Notes under the pieces: generated by a model
Seen by the model: the letters and a program-made list of their open reading frames with translations, nothing else
Database searches by the model: none
Told to the model about the DNA's origin: nothing
Translations under genes and position numbers: made by a program
From: an uncultured Acidobacteriota bacterium
GTDB taxonomy: Bacteria; Acidobacteriota; Vicinamibacteria; Vicinamibacterales; UBA2999
Length of the DNA: 44,144 nt
Direction: 5' to 3'
NCBI GenBank assembly: GCA_902826515.1
Contig: CADEFD010000026.1
Span: 1 to 44,144, forward strand
Shown here: positions 32,707 to 42,128 of the stretch, in pieces
How the letters are laid out: each line of letters opens with the position of its first letter
How positions within the stretch are numbered: position 1 is the stretch's first letter

Positions 32707-33846
32707 ATGCCCACGCCTCCACCACGCCGCGCCGATCTCGCCGCTGACGATCCGTGGGGCTTCGGTGCGTCCGACGGCACGCTGGTCTCGCTGAGCCACG
32801 ACACGCTCGAGCCGGCCGCGCCGGGTGTTCCGGTCACGACCGCCGCCAATCCGCACCCGGCGCGCGAGCCAGCGGTCGCGCCCACTCCGCCGTCGCCTCA
32901 CATGCTCGTGGCGGACCCGCCGTCCGCACCGGCGCCGGCGGCGCCGTCCCGGGAATCCGTCCGCGCCGCAGGCACTGCGGCCGGTGGACCCGCGTTCGCG
33001 CATCCATTTGCCCCGCGACAGCGCAGTCACCGGTTGAGGTCGTCCGCGCTCGCCGTGGGGGTCATGGCCGTCGCGGCGGCGGCCGGGTATCTCTGGTTCG
33101 TGCCGGTGATTCCGTGGCCCGTGCTGCGCGGCGCGCCCGTCGAGGCGCTGCCGCATGGCGAGTTCGTCCTGTCGTCGCAGCCGCCGGGGGCCGAAGTGCT
33201 GGTCGATGGAATCTCCTCGGGGGTCACGCCCGTTGCGCTGCGCCTGACGGCCGGCAACCACACGATCGTGGCCACCGCCGCCGAAGGGGGCTCGCAGCAG
33301 TTTGCCGTCGCCGTGCCGGCGGGTGAAACGGCCTCGCGCCACCTGGTGTTCGAGGCGCCGCCCGACGTTGCGCTCCCCGCCGGTCCACCACCCGAGGTTG
33401 CCCGCGCCGCCGTTGAACCACCCGCCCCTGACCTTCCGGGATTCGTGACGCTGGTGGCGCCCTTCGACGTGCAGCTCTACGAGAACGGGAACTTCCTCGG
33501 CTCAGGAGCCAGCGAGCGCGTGCGTGTGCCCCCAGGCCGTCATGTGTTCACGCTCGTCAACGACGCGCTCGGCTATCGCGTCGAGGAGGTGGTGAACGTC
33601 GGCGCGGGGCGGTCGGTGCGCCGGCTCGTCAACCGGCCGAGCGCGCTGCTGAGCGTAAATGCGGAGCCGTGGGCCGACGTCTTCATCTCGGGCAAGAGCT
33701 TCGGGGAGACGCCGCTGGCGAACATCTCGCTGCCGGTGGGCCATTACCAGTTGACCCTGCGGCATCCCACACTCGGCGACCGCGAGATCGCGACGACGGT
33801 GCGGGCCGATCGGCCGAACCGCCTCGCCGTGGACATGCGCCGATGA
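32707..33846 (+). CDS. Membrane-anchored PEGA-domain protein
   Basis: 379 residues from ATG 32707; a TTG 48 bases upstream in frame is possible but less likely. Residues 1-105 are Pro/Ala-rich and disordered, followed by one membrane helix (about 112-132) and an extracytoplasmic part with at least two PEGA motifs (GEFVLSSQPPGAEVLVDG near 150; ALLSVNAEPWADVFISG near 315) and a third related repeat between. PEGA domains are small beta-sandwiches of exported or surface proteins. Its stop overlaps the start of the TPR/TonB-C gene (ATGA), so the two are probably partners. Confidence 0.85.
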   Translation: MPTPPPRRADLAADDPWGFGASDGTLVSLSHDTLEPAAPGVPVTTAANPHPAREPAVAPTPPSPHMLVADPPSAPAPAAPSRESVRAAGTAAGGPAFAHPFAPRQRSHRLRSSALAVGVMAVAAAAGYLWFVPVIPWPVLRGAPVEALPHGEFVLSSQPPGAEVLVDGISSGVTPVALRLTAGNHTIVATAAEGGSQQFAVAVPAGETASRHLVFEAPPDVALPAGPPPEVARAAVEPPAPDLPGFVTLVAPFDVQLYENGNFLGSGASERVRVPPGRHVFTLVNDALGYRVEEVVNVGAGRSVRRLVNRPSALLSVNAEPWADVFISGKSFGETPLANISLPVGHYQLTLRHPTLGDREIATTVRADRPNRLAVDMRR

Positions 33847-34841
33847 CCCGCGGCCACCTGGGCGCGGCGCTGGTGGCCCTGTGCCTCACGTTCGCAGCCG
33901 TGCATCCGCGGGCGCAGGCGCCGCAGATGGCCGGCTCCCTCGAGGCGGCGAAGCAGTTGTATGCGTCGGCGGCCTACGACGATGCCCTGGCGATGTTGAC
34001 CGCGTTGCCGACCGACACCCTCGACGCCGGGCAACTGGCATCGGTCCATCACTACCGGATGCTCTGCCTGCTGGCGCTCGGGCGCACGGCCGACATCGAC
34101 GCCGTGGTCGCCGCGCTGCTCGACGCCGATCCGGGATTCCGGCTCGACGAGACCGGCACGGCGCCGCGCGTCGTGAAGGTCTTCGTGGAGGCGCGGCAGC
34201 GCGTCGTGCCGCAGGTGGCGCGCCGGCGGTACGAGGTGGCCCGCCGGCACTACGCCCGACGCGACTTCGCCGCCGCGGCGGCGGACTTCCGCGTGGTGCG
34301 CACCCTGCTCGACGACCCGGCACAGCCGTCCGCACCCGATTCACCGCTGGCGGAAATGGCGCAACTGGCCGCAGATTTCGAGGAGGTGAGCCGCGTAGCC
34401 GTCGAGCAGCAGGTGCGCGCCGAACGCGAACGTGCCGCCGCCCGCGCCGCTGCGGCTGCCCGGGAGGCGGAACGTGCCGCCGCCGCGACGGCCGCGGCCG
34501 TACCGGCTCCTCCGCCGGCGGCCCCTGCGCCAGCGCCCGCCCCGCCCGACGGTATCTATGGCCCGCTCGACCGTGGCGTCGTGGCGCCGCTTGTCGTCGA
34601 TCAGGAACTCCGTCGCTGGATCGGGCCCATGCCGCCACCGACGGCCGGTGCGCCCCTGGGCACCGTCGAGGTCGTCATCGACGAACAGGGCGCCGTCATC
34701 GCCGCGAGGATCGCCGCCTCCATCAACGGGTTCTACGACGCCGTGCTGCTGGATTCGGCCAGGACCTGGCGGTACCGGCCGGCCACGAAGGACGGCCGCC
34801 CGGTGCGCTTCCGCCGCCTCGTCTCGCTGCTCGCGCGCTGA
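33843..34841 (+). CDS. Exported TPR-like protein with TonB-type C-terminal domain
   Basis: 332 residues from ATG 33843. Signal peptide about 1-25; helical TPR-like repeats (35-180; LYASAAYDDALAML, RRHYARRDFAAAAADF); a charged Ala/Glu/Arg coiled coil (195-225); a Pro/Ala spacer; and a TonB C-terminal-like domain (250-332; GTVEVVIDEQGAVIAARI, then TWRYRPATKDGRPV). There is no N-terminal membrane anchor as in true TonB, so energy transduction is not implied. Co-translated with the PEGA protein; an envelope complex is inferred. Confidence 0.84.
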   Translation: MTRGHLGAALVALCLTFAAVHPRAQAPQMAGSLEAAKQLYASAAYDDALAMLTALPTDTLDAGQLASVHHYRMLCLLALGRTADIDAVVAALLDADPGFRLDETGTAPRVVKVFVEARQRVVPQVARRRYEVARRHYARRDFAAAAADFRVVRTLLDDPAQPSAPDSPLAEMAQLAADFEEVSRVAVEQQVRAERERAAARAAAAAREAERAAAATAAAVPAPPPAAPAPAPAPPDGIYGPLDRGVVAPLVVDQELRRWIGPMPPPTAGAPLGTVEVVIDEQGAVIAARIAASINGFYDAVLLDSARTWRYRPATKDGRPVRFRRLVSLLAR

Positions 34842-34870
34842 CACGCGCTCTCGTCACCGGCGTCACGTTG

Positions 34871-34876
34871 TACCCT
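34871..34876 (+). promoter_or_regulatory. Candidate -10 element (TACCCT) for the AlkC-like gene
   Basis: Ends eight bases before ATG 34885, consistent with a leaderless start. Only a moderate match. Confidence 0.3.
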
Positions 34877-34884
34877 GCGTGACG

Positions 34885-35991
34885 ATGGCGGAACCGCTCA
34901 AGCATCAGTTCGGACCTCCGGTCGTGCGTCGTCTCGGGCAGGAACTCGCCGCGGCGCACCGGCGCTTCGATCGCGCGGCCTTCGAGCGCGAGGCCCTCCG
35001 CGGCTTCGAGGCGCTCGAACTGCTCGACCGCGGCCGGCATCTGGGCCGCGTGCTGCGCGACCACCTGCCCGCGGACTTCCCGGCGGCGGTGGACGTGCTG
35101 CTGGCGACGCTGCCGGAGCACAAGGTGCCGGCCGGCGGCATGTCGTCGTTCTACTATCTCGCCCACACCGAGTTCGTGCGGCAGTTCGGCGTGCCGCACC
35201 TCGACGACTCGCTGCGGGCGCTCCACGCGTTCACGCAGGTCTTCACCGGCGAGTTCGCGATCCGGCCCATCATCGAGGCGCACCCCGGTCCGGTGCTCGA
35301 GCGTCTGCGCGACTGGACGCGCGACCCGAGCGAACACGTCCGCCGCCTGGTGTCCGAAGGCACACGATCGCGGCTGCCGTGGGCGCCCCGCCTGCGGGCA
35401 TTTGCCGCCGATCCCTCGCCGGTCGTCGCGCTGCTCGAACGTCTGCGTGACGACGAGTCGCTCTACGTCCGCCGCTCGGTCGCCAACAACCTCAACGACA
35501 TCTGGAAGGACCATCCGTCGCGCCTCGTCGGCATCGCCGCCGCGTGGATGGACGGCGCGTCGGCCGACCGCCGCTGGATCGTGCAGCACGCGCTGCGCGC
35601 CGCCGTGAAGAAAGGCGACGCCGGCGCTCTCGCGGTGCTCGGCTTCGGCGCGAAAGCGTCGCTGCGCGTCGTGGACCACGCGATCGTGCCGGCGCGTCCG
35701 CGCATGGGCACGAAGGTCGTCGTCACGGTGACGCTCGAGAATCCGTCACGGCGAACACAACAGGTCGTCGTGGATCTGGTCGTGCACTTCGTGAAGGCGC
35801 ACGGCGGCACCAGCCCGAAGGTGTTCAAGCTGGCCAACGTGACCCTCGCGCCGCGCGAGACCATCGCCCTGCGCAAGACGGTCTCGCTGGCGGACCTGAC
35901 GACCCGGCGTCACTATCCCGGCCGGCACCTCGTGGCGCTGCAGTTGAACGGCGCCGCCGAGCCGCTTGGCGCCTTCACGCTCGTGCGCTAG
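34885..35991 (+). CDS. AlkC/AlkD-superfamily DNA alkylation repair protein with Ig-like C-terminus
   Basis: 368 residues. Residues 1-255 are a stack of HEAT-like helical repeats (RDPSEHVRRLVSEGTRSRLPW, DDESLYVRRSVANNLNDIWKDHP), typical of non-base-flipping alkylpurine glycosylases. Residues 260-368 form an Ig-like sandwich (KVVVTVTLENPSRRTQQVVVD), the extra domain that marks AlkC rather than AlkD. These enzymes remove 3-methyladenine-type lesions from DNA. Cytoplasmic. It ends four bases into the convergent BNR gene. The AlkC subgroup assignment rests on the C-terminal domain. Confidence 0.86.
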   Translation: MAEPLKHQFGPPVVRRLGQELAAAHRRFDRAAFEREALRGFEALELLDRGRHLGRVLRDHLPADFPAAVDVLLATLPEHKVPAGGMSSFYYLAHTEFVRQFGVPHLDDSLRALHAFTQVFTGEFAIRPIIEAHPGPVLERLRDWTRDPSEHVRRLVSEGTRSRLPWAPRLRAFAADPSPVVALLERLRDDESLYVRRSVANNLNDIWKDHPSRLVGIAAAWMDGASADRRWIVQHALRAAVKKGDAGALAVLGFGAKASLRVVDHAIVPARPRMGTKVVVTVTLENPSRRTQQVVVDLVVHFVKAHGGTSPKVFKLANVTLAPRETIALRKTVSLADLTTRRHYPGRHLVALQLNGAAEPLGAFTLVR

Positions 35992-38984
35992 AGCCCGGCC
36001 GCGGCGGCCGTCAGCTTCGTCACCATCTCCTTGTAGAACGTGAACTCGCTCTGCTGGTCGGCGGTGGGACGCCCCACCCAGCGGCCGGTGGCGCCCATGA
36101 TCCCCGAGAGGCGCGAGGTCAGCTCGCGTGCCTGGCGCTTGATGTCCGCATCCACCGACGGTCCCTTCTGGAGCTTGTCGGCGACCGGGCCCCATTGACG
36201 GATCGTGGCGGCGACCTGCATCTGGAAGTCACTCCAGATCTTCCGATCGGCCGGCAGCGCGTCGATGCGCGGGTCGTCCTTCACGGTGACCTTCTGCTCG
36301 AGCGTCTTCCCGCCCACGAGCATCCGCACGGTGTAGATGCCGGGCGTGACGTACGGCCCCGGCATGTTGCCGCCGCGCGGCGCGTCGTCGTCGTCGCCGA
36401 AGCCGGCGCGCACGGGCAGCTCGGCGTGGCGCAGGTTCCAGACGACGCGGTTCACGCCCTTCGCGCGTGTGGCCGCGAGTGTCTGCACGAGCGTGCCCGA
36501 GGCGTCGTGCACGGTGAGGACGGGCGCAGCGGCCGTAGAGCCGAGCCAGTAGTCTACGATGGCGCCATTCGGCGGGTTCTCGCCGCGGAAGGTCATGTCG
36601 CCGGCGTGCGCCTTGAGGTTCGTATAGCGGATCTGCTCGGCCGGCTCGATGGGGAAGAGCTGCGCGTCGGTGGTGGCGGCCGCGCCGAGACCCTGGATCG
36701 CCGTGAGCGAATCGAGGATCCAGATGCCGCGCGCGTGTGTCGCGAGCACGAGGTCGTTGTCGCGCATCTGGATCGTGAGGTCGTTGAAGGGCATCGTCGG
36801 CATGTTGTTCTTCAGCTCGATCCAGTGCCGCCCGCCGTCCACGGTCACGAAGAGCCCGATTTCGGTGCCGAGATACAGCACGTTCGGGTTGCGCGGGTCT
36901 TCGCGCAGCGTGCGCGCCACGCGGTTGGTCGGCAGGTCGCTCACAATCGACGCGAACGTCTTCCCGAAGTCGGTCGACTTGAAGACGTAGTTCGCGAAGT
37001 CGTTGCTGCGATGGTTGTCGGCGGTGACGTACACCGTGCCGTCGGCGTGCCGCGAGGCTTCGATGCCCGAGAACCACGACGAGGCCGCCAGGCCCGGGAA
37101 GCGCGTCTCGGCGCTCTCGAACGTCCTGCCGTCGTCCATCGAGATGCGGAACTTGCCGTCGTCGGTGCCCACGTAGAGCACGCCCTTCTTCCGCGGCGAC
37201 TCGGCAAGCGCCGTCGTGCCCGGGTAGTAGGGCACGCCGTCGTCGATCGAGAGCATCGACTCATCACTCTTCTTCCCCATGATCGGCAGCGTCGAGCGAT
37301 CGACGCCGGTGGTCATGTCGCCCAGGTCCTGCCAGGTCAGCCCGCGATCGCGCGAACGGAACAGGTGCTTGCCGCCGGCGTAGATCGTGGCCGGGTCGTG
37401 CGGCGAAAGCAGCACCGGCGCGTCCCAGTTGGCCGGATGCATGGCGTTGCCGAGCACCTGCTCCGGCACGTTCTTCCCCCACGTGTTCCAGTTGCGGCGG
37501 TCGCCGATGGCGCCGGTGGGATCACCGGGGCGGATGTCCTGCACCTGCCAGGTCTTCGTGTCGTTGCGCTGCAGGCCGAGGAACTGCGACGACGAATAGG
37601 TGATACGCGGATCCTTCGGGTCGGGCACGCCGTAGAAGCCGTCGCCGCCGCAGAGGCGCGACCAGTGTTCGTTGAGCACGCCGCCCGAGGTCCAGTTGGC
37701 GCTCGGGCCCACCCAGCAGCCGTTGTCCTGCAGGCCGCCGTAGACGTTGTAGGGGTGCGCGTTGTCCACCGCCACGCGGTAGTACTGCGCGAGCGGCAGC
37801 GAGGTGACGTAGAGGAACTTCAGGCCGCGGTCGTAGCTGATGCCGATGCCGCCGTCGTCGAGCTTCACGACGTGGCGGGAATCCTTCGGGTTCACCCACA
37901 CGAAGCGGTCGTCGCCGTGGGTGGTCGTGCGCGGCGCCGTGAACGACTTGCCGCCGTCGTCCGAGAACGAATACGCATTCAGCATGTAGATGCGCTGGTC
38001 GTCGTTCGGGTCGATCGTGGGCTGACTGGCGTACATCGGCCGCGGGTTCCAGTTCGACATGAACGTCCAGGTGCGGCCGCGGTCGTTGCTGCGATAGAGG
38101 CCGGCGCCGCGGGTGATGTAGGCGGTCGAGGCGTTGTAGCGCGAGCCCTGTTCGATGCTCACGTAGACCACGTTCGGGTCCTTGCGATACACGGCGATGC
38201 CGATGCGGCCGTATTCACCCTCGGGCAGGCCGCTGCCGGTGAGCTTCGCCCAGGTGGCGCCGCCGTCGGCGCTCTTCCAGAGCGCGCTGCCGGGGCCGCC
38301 GCCGTTGAAGCCGAAGGCCGTGCGCCGGCGCTGGTAGCTGGCCGCATAGAGAATCGACGGATCGCGCCAGTCCATCGCCACGTCGGTGACGCCGGTGTCG
38401 TCGTCCACGTGCAGCGTGCGCGTCCACGTCCTGCCGCCGTCGCGTGTCACGTAGAGTCCGCGGTCGCCGCCCGGGCCCCACACCGAACCCTGCGCGGCCA
38501 CGTAGGCGATGTCGGGGTTCGTGGGATGGAGCTGGATGCGGCCGATGTGGCGGCTGGTCGTCAGGCCCACGTTGGTCCACGTGCGGCCGGCGTCGATCGA
38601 CTTGTAGACGCCGTCGCCCCAGCTCACGCTCTGGCGGTTCGCGCGTTCGCCGGTGCCCACCCAGAGGATGCGCGGCTCCGGCTGGAACACGGCGATGTCG
38701 CCCACCGAATGCACCGCTTCGCGCTCGAAGACGGGCGTCCAGGTGACGCCGTTGTCGGTCGTGCGGAAGACACCGCCGGTCGAGGAGGCGACGTACATCG
38801 TGTACGGGTCGGATTCGACCACGTCCATATCCACCACGCGGCCTGACATCGTGGCCGGGCCGATGTTGCGCAGCCGGAGTCCGGCGAGATCGGACGACTG
38901 CAGCGCGGCCGGCTGCCTGGCGGGCAGCGGCACGGTGGCGAGGAGGGCGAGGGCAACGGCGACGAGCAGGCGAGATGGCTTCAT
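35988..38984 (-). CDS. Exported BNR/sortilin-like beta-propeller protein (VPS10-like)
   Basis: 998 residues, ATG 38984, signal peptide about 1-22. Asp-box/BNR repeats (SxDxGxTW) run through most of the chain: TDNGVTW, SIDAGRTW, TRDGGRTW, SADGGATW, SNDRGRTW, SRDRGLTW, STDFGKTF. Two propellers of the sortilin/VPS10 type are likely (about 30-750), followed by a beta domain near 800-900 (a VVWNLRH segment, then TPGIYTVRML) and a helical tail. These large proteins are typical and often multicopy in Acidobacteriota and Bacteroidota; some are annotated as glycosyl hydrolases without proof. No catalytic residues can be assigned. Confidence 0.9.
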   Translation of the reverse strand: MKPSRLLVAVALALLATVPLPARQPAALQSSDLAGLRLRNIGPATMSGRVVDMDVVESDPYTMYVASSTGGVFRTTDNGVTWTPVFEREAVHSVGDIAVFQPEPRILWVGTGERANRQSVSWGDGVYKSIDAGRTWTNVGLTTSRHIGRIQLHPTNPDIAYVAAQGSVWGPGGDRGLYVTRDGGRTWTRTLHVDDDTGVTDVAMDWRDPSILYAASYQRRRTAFGFNGGGPGSALWKSADGGATWAKLTGSGLPEGEYGRIGIAVYRKDPNVVYVSIEQGSRYNASTAYITRGAGLYRSNDRGRTWTFMSNWNPRPMYASQPTIDPNDDQRIYMLNAYSFSDDGGKSFTAPRTTTHGDDRFVWVNPKDSRHVVKLDDGGIGISYDRGLKFLYVTSLPLAQYYRVAVDNAHPYNVYGGLQDNGCWVGPSANWTSGGVLNEHWSRLCGGDGFYGVPDPKDPRITYSSSQFLGLQRNDTKTWQVQDIRPGDPTGAIGDRRNWNTWGKNVPEQVLGNAMHPANWDAPVLLSPHDPATIYAGGKHLFRSRDRGLTWQDLGDMTTGVDRSTLPIMGKKSDESMLSIDDGVPYYPGTTALAESPRKKGVLYVGTDDGKFRISMDDGRTFESAETRFPGLAASSWFSGIEASRHADGTVYVTADNHRSNDFANYVFKSTDFGKTFASIVSDLPTNRVARTLREDPRNPNVLYLGTEIGLFVTVDGGRHWIELKNNMPTMPFNDLTIQMRDNDLVLATHARGIWILDSLTAIQGLGAAATTDAQLFPIEPAEQIRYTNLKAHAGDMTFRGENPPNGAIVDYWLGSTAAAPVLTVHDASGTLVQTLAATRAKGVNRVVWNLRHAELPVRAGFGDDDDAPRGGNMPGPYVTPGIYTVRMLVGGKTLEQKVTVKDDPRIDALPADRKIWSDFQMQVAATIRQWGPVADKLQKGPSVDADIKRQARELTSRLSGIMGATGRWVGRPTADQQSEFTFYKEMVTKLTAAAAGL

Positions 38985-39004
38985 GGGGCAGACTCCGCGC
39001 AGTC

Positions 39005-39010
39005 ATTATG
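39005..39010 (-). promoter_or_regulatory. Candidate -10 element (CATAAT) for the BNR-propeller gene
   Basis: On the minus strand CATAAT ends 20 bases before ATG 38984, with GGAG in the leader. The -35 region is weak. Confidence 0.45.
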
Positions 39011-39032
39011 TGCGGGCCACTCGCCTGTTCTC

Positions 39033-39038
39033 TACAGT
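39033..39038 (+). promoter_or_regulatory. Candidate -10 element (TACAGT) for the CotH-like gene
   Basis: Ends four bases before ATG 39043; transcription would start at the ATG (leaderless). Confidence 0.4.
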
Positions 39039-39042
39039 CCGG

Positions 39043-40635
39043 ATGGTTGCGCTTCGATACATCCTGCGACACGTGTCGTCCCGCTTCCTGTTCCTTGCCC
39101 TGCTGCCGGTGCTTGCCGCGGCGTGTTCGACACCGCCGCGCTGGCCGCATCCGCTGACGCCGCTCGATCAGCTGGCGTGGCCGGTGGCGCCAGCGTTTGC
39201 TCCGTGCACACCGCCGCCCGGTCCGGCCCTGCCGTTGCTTCCGCCGCAGACCGGACGGCTGCGCGTCGAGAACGCCGTGCGGCTGCTGCCGGCAGGCGTC
39301 GTGACCACGCTCGACATCGTGGCCTTCACCGCTGGCGGCGTCTTCGACCCGATGGCGCAGGGCACGCTGACGCTCGATCTGCACGGGCGCGGCGACGTGC
39401 TCGAGGTCTCGCCGCTGCGAGATGGACGCGCCGTGGCCCGCATCAGGCCCGCGGGCGACGGGCCGGTCTCGCTCGGCCTGCGCGCCGGGGCGCTCACGGC
39501 CGTGAGTCCACTCGTGGCCTACGAGACGCGCCTGCCGGTCTGGGAGCTCACCGTCGATCAGGTGCGCCTCGACGGGCTTGCGGCCACGCCCCACGAGAAC
39601 CATCGCCTTCCTGCCCGTCTCACGGTGGACGGCATCGACTACGACACGACCGTGCGCCTGCACGGCGGCACGAGCCGCGACTATCCGAAGAAATCGTTCC
39701 GGTTCGACCTGGCTGAGGGACACCAGCTCGGCGGCCGGCGCGCGGTCATCCTGCGCGGCGAATGGAACGACAAGACGCTGCTGCGCAACTGGCTGGCGCA
39801 CGAGGTGTTCCGTCAGGGCACCTGGCTGCCCACGCCCGAGACGCGCTACGTGCACCTCCGGCCGAATGGCCGCTACTACGGGCTGATGCTGCAGGTCGAA
39901 CGCATCGACCGCGCGTTCCTGGCGTCGCGCCGCCTCGATCCCGAGGGCGACCTCTACGAGTCCGACCCGCCGCTCGGCGGCCGCGTGGGTGACATGACGC
40001 CCCTGCCGGCCGATCAGTACGCCGTGGTCTACGACCGTCACGCCGGGGCTGCCGACCACGCGCACCTGCGCCGCCTCATCGAAGAGGTGCTCACGCTCGA
40101 CGCTGCCGCCTTCGAAGCGGCATTGCCGCGCGAAGTGGCGGTGGACGACCTGCTGGTCTATCTCGCGGGTATGGCGGTGGTGCAGAACCACGACCACGTG
40201 CGGAAGAACTACTACCTCTACCGCGCACCGTCGCCGCCACGCGGCTGGGTCGTGTTGCCGTGGGACCTCGACCTCACCTTCGGCCACCTCTGGACCGAAG
40301 GGCAGGACGTACTCGGCGAGCAGATCACGACCGACGCGGATCCGTTCGTCGGTTCGCTCATCGCGGGGCAGGGCCAGCACAACGCGCTCATCGAACGGGT
40401 GCTGGCGTATCCGGAACTGCGGGCGCGCATGGTGGCCATGGCCCACCGGCTCGCCACGACCGTGATGGCGCCGGGCGCGCTCGACGCCCGCATCGATCAG
40501 GCGCTCTGCGGCATCATGCCCGACCTCGCCGCCGACGAACGGAAGCGCGCCTCGAACGCGGAGTACTCCGCGCGGCTCGACGAGATCCGGCGGTTCGTGG
40601 CGGCCCGCGGCGCCATGCTGCGGGCGCTGCGCTGA
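39043..40635 (+). CDS. CotH-family kinase-like lipoprotein
   Basis: 530 residues from ATG 39043. Lipoprotein signal with lipobox LAAAC (C28). After a beta-rich N-terminal region (60-165) comes the CotH fold: YPKKSFRFDL, RYYGLMLQVERID, then the catalytic-type stretches NHDHVRKNYYLY and PWDLDLTFGH. In Bacillus CotH these residues support phosphorylation of spore-coat proteins; bacterial exported homologues are poorly studied. Probably membrane-attached on the periplasmic side. The promoter of the next gene appears to overlap its 3' end. Confidence 0.88.
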   Translation: MVALRYILRHVSSRFLFLALLPVLAAACSTPPRWPHPLTPLDQLAWPVAPAFAPCTPPPGPALPLLPPQTGRLRVENAVRLLPAGVVTTLDIVAFTAGGVFDPMAQGTLTLDLHGRGDVLEVSPLRDGRAVARIRPAGDGPVSLGLRAGALTAVSPLVAYETRLPVWELTVDQVRLDGLAATPHENHRLPARLTVDGIDYDTTVRLHGGTSRDYPKKSFRFDLAEGHQLGGRRAVILRGEWNDKTLLRNWLAHEVFRQGTWLPTPETRYVHLRPNGRYYGLMLQVERIDRAFLASRRLDPEGDLYESDPPLGGRVGDMTPLPADQYAVVYDRHAGAADHAHLRRLIEEVLTLDAAAFEAALPREVAVDDLLVYLAGMAVVQNHDHVRKNYYLYRAPSPPRGWVVLPWDLDLTFGHLWTEGQDVLGEQITTDADPFVGSLIAGQGQHNALIERVLAYPELRARMVAMAHRLATTVMAPGALDARIDQALCGIMPDLAADERKRASNAEYSARLDEIRRFVAARGAMLRALR

Positions 40636-40662
40636 CACGAGGCGGCGTCCGGCACATACTGT
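40632..40662 (+). promoter_or_regulatory. Candidate promoter (CTGACA - 19 bp - TACTGT) for the phosphodiesterase gene
   Basis: CTGACA at 40632-40637 includes the CotH stop; TACTGT at 40657-40662 ends five bases before ATG 40668, again pointing to a leaderless start. The 19-bp spacing is a little long. Confidence 0.4.
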
Positions 40663-40667
40663 CGGAC

Positions 40668-42077
40668 ATGGTCGCGCGTCCGCTCGCACCTTCGTTCATC
40701 GCCCGTCGATTCGTCAGCGTCATCGCCCTCGCCGCCCTGGGCACGACCTGGGCGGACGCTCAGGGGCAGCCGGCCGCGCCGTCCGCGGGCGCCGCCCGCG
40801 CCACCGACCACGTCGTGGTCATCTCGATCGACGGCTTCCGTCCGGCGATGTATCTCGATTCGGCCCGCGAAGGCGTGAGCCTGCCGCACCTGCAGGCGCT
40901 GCGCGAGGCGGGATCGGCGGCCGAAGGCGTCGAGGTCAGTCATCCCTCGATGACCTATCCCTCGCACACCTCGATTGCCACCGGCGTGCGGCCGGCCCGC
41001 CACGGCATCGTCAGCAACACGATGTTCGATCCGCCGATCGGATCGCCGCGCTGGTACTACGAGTTCAGCGCCGTGAAGGTGCCGGCGATCTGGGACCGCG
41101 CGAAGGCGCGCGGGCTGACCACGGCCGGAGCGTCGTGGCCCGTCACCGTCGGCGCCACGATGGACGTGCTCTTTCCCGAATCGAATCAGGCGCCGCCGGA
41201 TTCCACCTGGCTGGCGCGCGCCCGCGCGGACTCGACGCCCGGGCTCGTGGATGCCGTCGTCACGGCCCTCGGCGGCTACGGCGAGAACGCAAATCGCAAC
41301 GCGATCGAGCGCGACCGGTTCACGGCGGCGATGGCCGCCCACATCCTGCGGACGGCCCGGCCCAACCTGCTGCTGATCCACCTGATGGAGACCGACACGG
41401 CGCAGCATGCCGATGGCCCCGGCTCGCCGGCCGCGCGCGACGCGATTCAGCGCATCGACGCCCACGTCGGCGCCATCGTCGCCGCCACCGAGGCGGCCGG
41501 CATCCGCGCCCGCACCACCTTCATCATCACCGGCGACCACGGCTTCTCGCGTGTCCACGCGCTCATCCAGCCGAACGTCATCCTGCGCGAGGGCGGATGG
41601 CTCACGACCGACGCGCGGGGCCGCGTGCAGACATGGCAGGCGGCCGCGCACGCCACGGCAATCCGCCTGAAGGATCCGTCCGATACGGCGCTTGCTTCGC
41701 GCGTCGAAGCACGGTTCCGCGAGCTGGCCGACGGCCGCTATCGCGGCATCTTCCGCGTGGTGTCACGCGCGGAGCTGGATGCGCTCGGCGCCTATCCGGA
41801 TGCGGCGTTCTTCATCGAGCCGGCCGAGGGTTACTACGTGTCTGACGGTGTCGAGCAGGGGAGCGTGCTCGTGGGCACGACCCGTCGCGGGGCGCATGGG
41901 TTCCTGCCCACCGAGGCGCGCATGCGCACCGGCTTCATCGCCGCCGGCGCCGGGATTCGCGCCGGCGTGCCGCTGCCGCTGCTGCGGCAGATCGACATCG
42001 CGCCCACGGTGGCGCGCCTGCTCGGCTTCGAGATGCCGGACGTGGACGGCGTGCCGGTGGTCGGGCTGCTGAAGTAG
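40668..42077 (+). CDS. Exported type I phosphodiesterase / nucleotide pyrophosphatase-like enzyme
   Basis: 469 residues from ATG 40668; signal peptide about 1-32. Alkaline-phosphatase superfamily motifs: metal Asp D55 (SIDGFRP), nucleophile T96 (HPSMTYPSHTSIATG), ETDTAQHADG in the middle for the second metal site, GDHGF and a late H (RGAHGF). This matches ENPP-type enzymes, which cleave phosphodiester or pyrophosphate bonds in nucleotides or lipids. Thr rather than Ser as nucleophile is the ENPP state. Substrate unknown. Periplasmic. Confidence 0.92.
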   Translation: MVARPLAPSFIARRFVSVIALAALGTTWADAQGQPAAPSAGAARATDHVVVISIDGFRPAMYLDSAREGVSLPHLQALREAGSAAEGVEVSHPSMTYPSHTSIATGVRPARHGIVSNTMFDPPIGSPRWYYEFSAVKVPAIWDRAKARGLTTAGASWPVTVGATMDVLFPESNQAPPDSTWLARARADSTPGLVDAVVTALGGYGENANRNAIERDRFTAAMAAHILRTARPNLLLIHLMETDTAQHADGPGSPAARDAIQRIDAHVGAIVAATEAAGIRARTTFIITGDHGFSRVHALIQPNVILREGGWLTTDARGRVQTWQAAAHATAIRLKDPSDTALASRVEARFRELADGRYRGIFRVVSRAELDALGAYPDAAFFIEPAEGYYVSDGVEQGSVLVGTTRRGAHGFLPTEARMRTGFIAAGAGIRAGVPLPLLRQIDIAPTVARLLGFEMPDVDGVPVVGLLK

Positions 42078-42097
42078 CCCGCCGGGCCGCGGCCGCG

Positions 42098-42103
42098 TAT
42101 AGT
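42098..42103 (+). promoter_or_regulatory. Candidate -10 element (TATAGT) for the tandem TonB-C gene
   Basis: Same hexamer as at 28938. Here it ends 25 bases before ATG 42129 and leaves a leader with the GGAGG ribosome site. Confidence 0.5.
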
Positions 42104-42128
42104 GACCAGAGACGCCGGAGGACTCAGC

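Noticed and set aside
35544..38846. Rightward 1100-codon open frame antisense to the BNR-propeller gene
   Set aside because: Low-complexity composition and complete overlap with AlkC-like and BNR genes; shadow frame.
38215..40689. Leftward 824-codon open frame across the BNR and CotH genes
   Set aside because: Antisense to CotH and out of frame with BNR; no recognisable domain.
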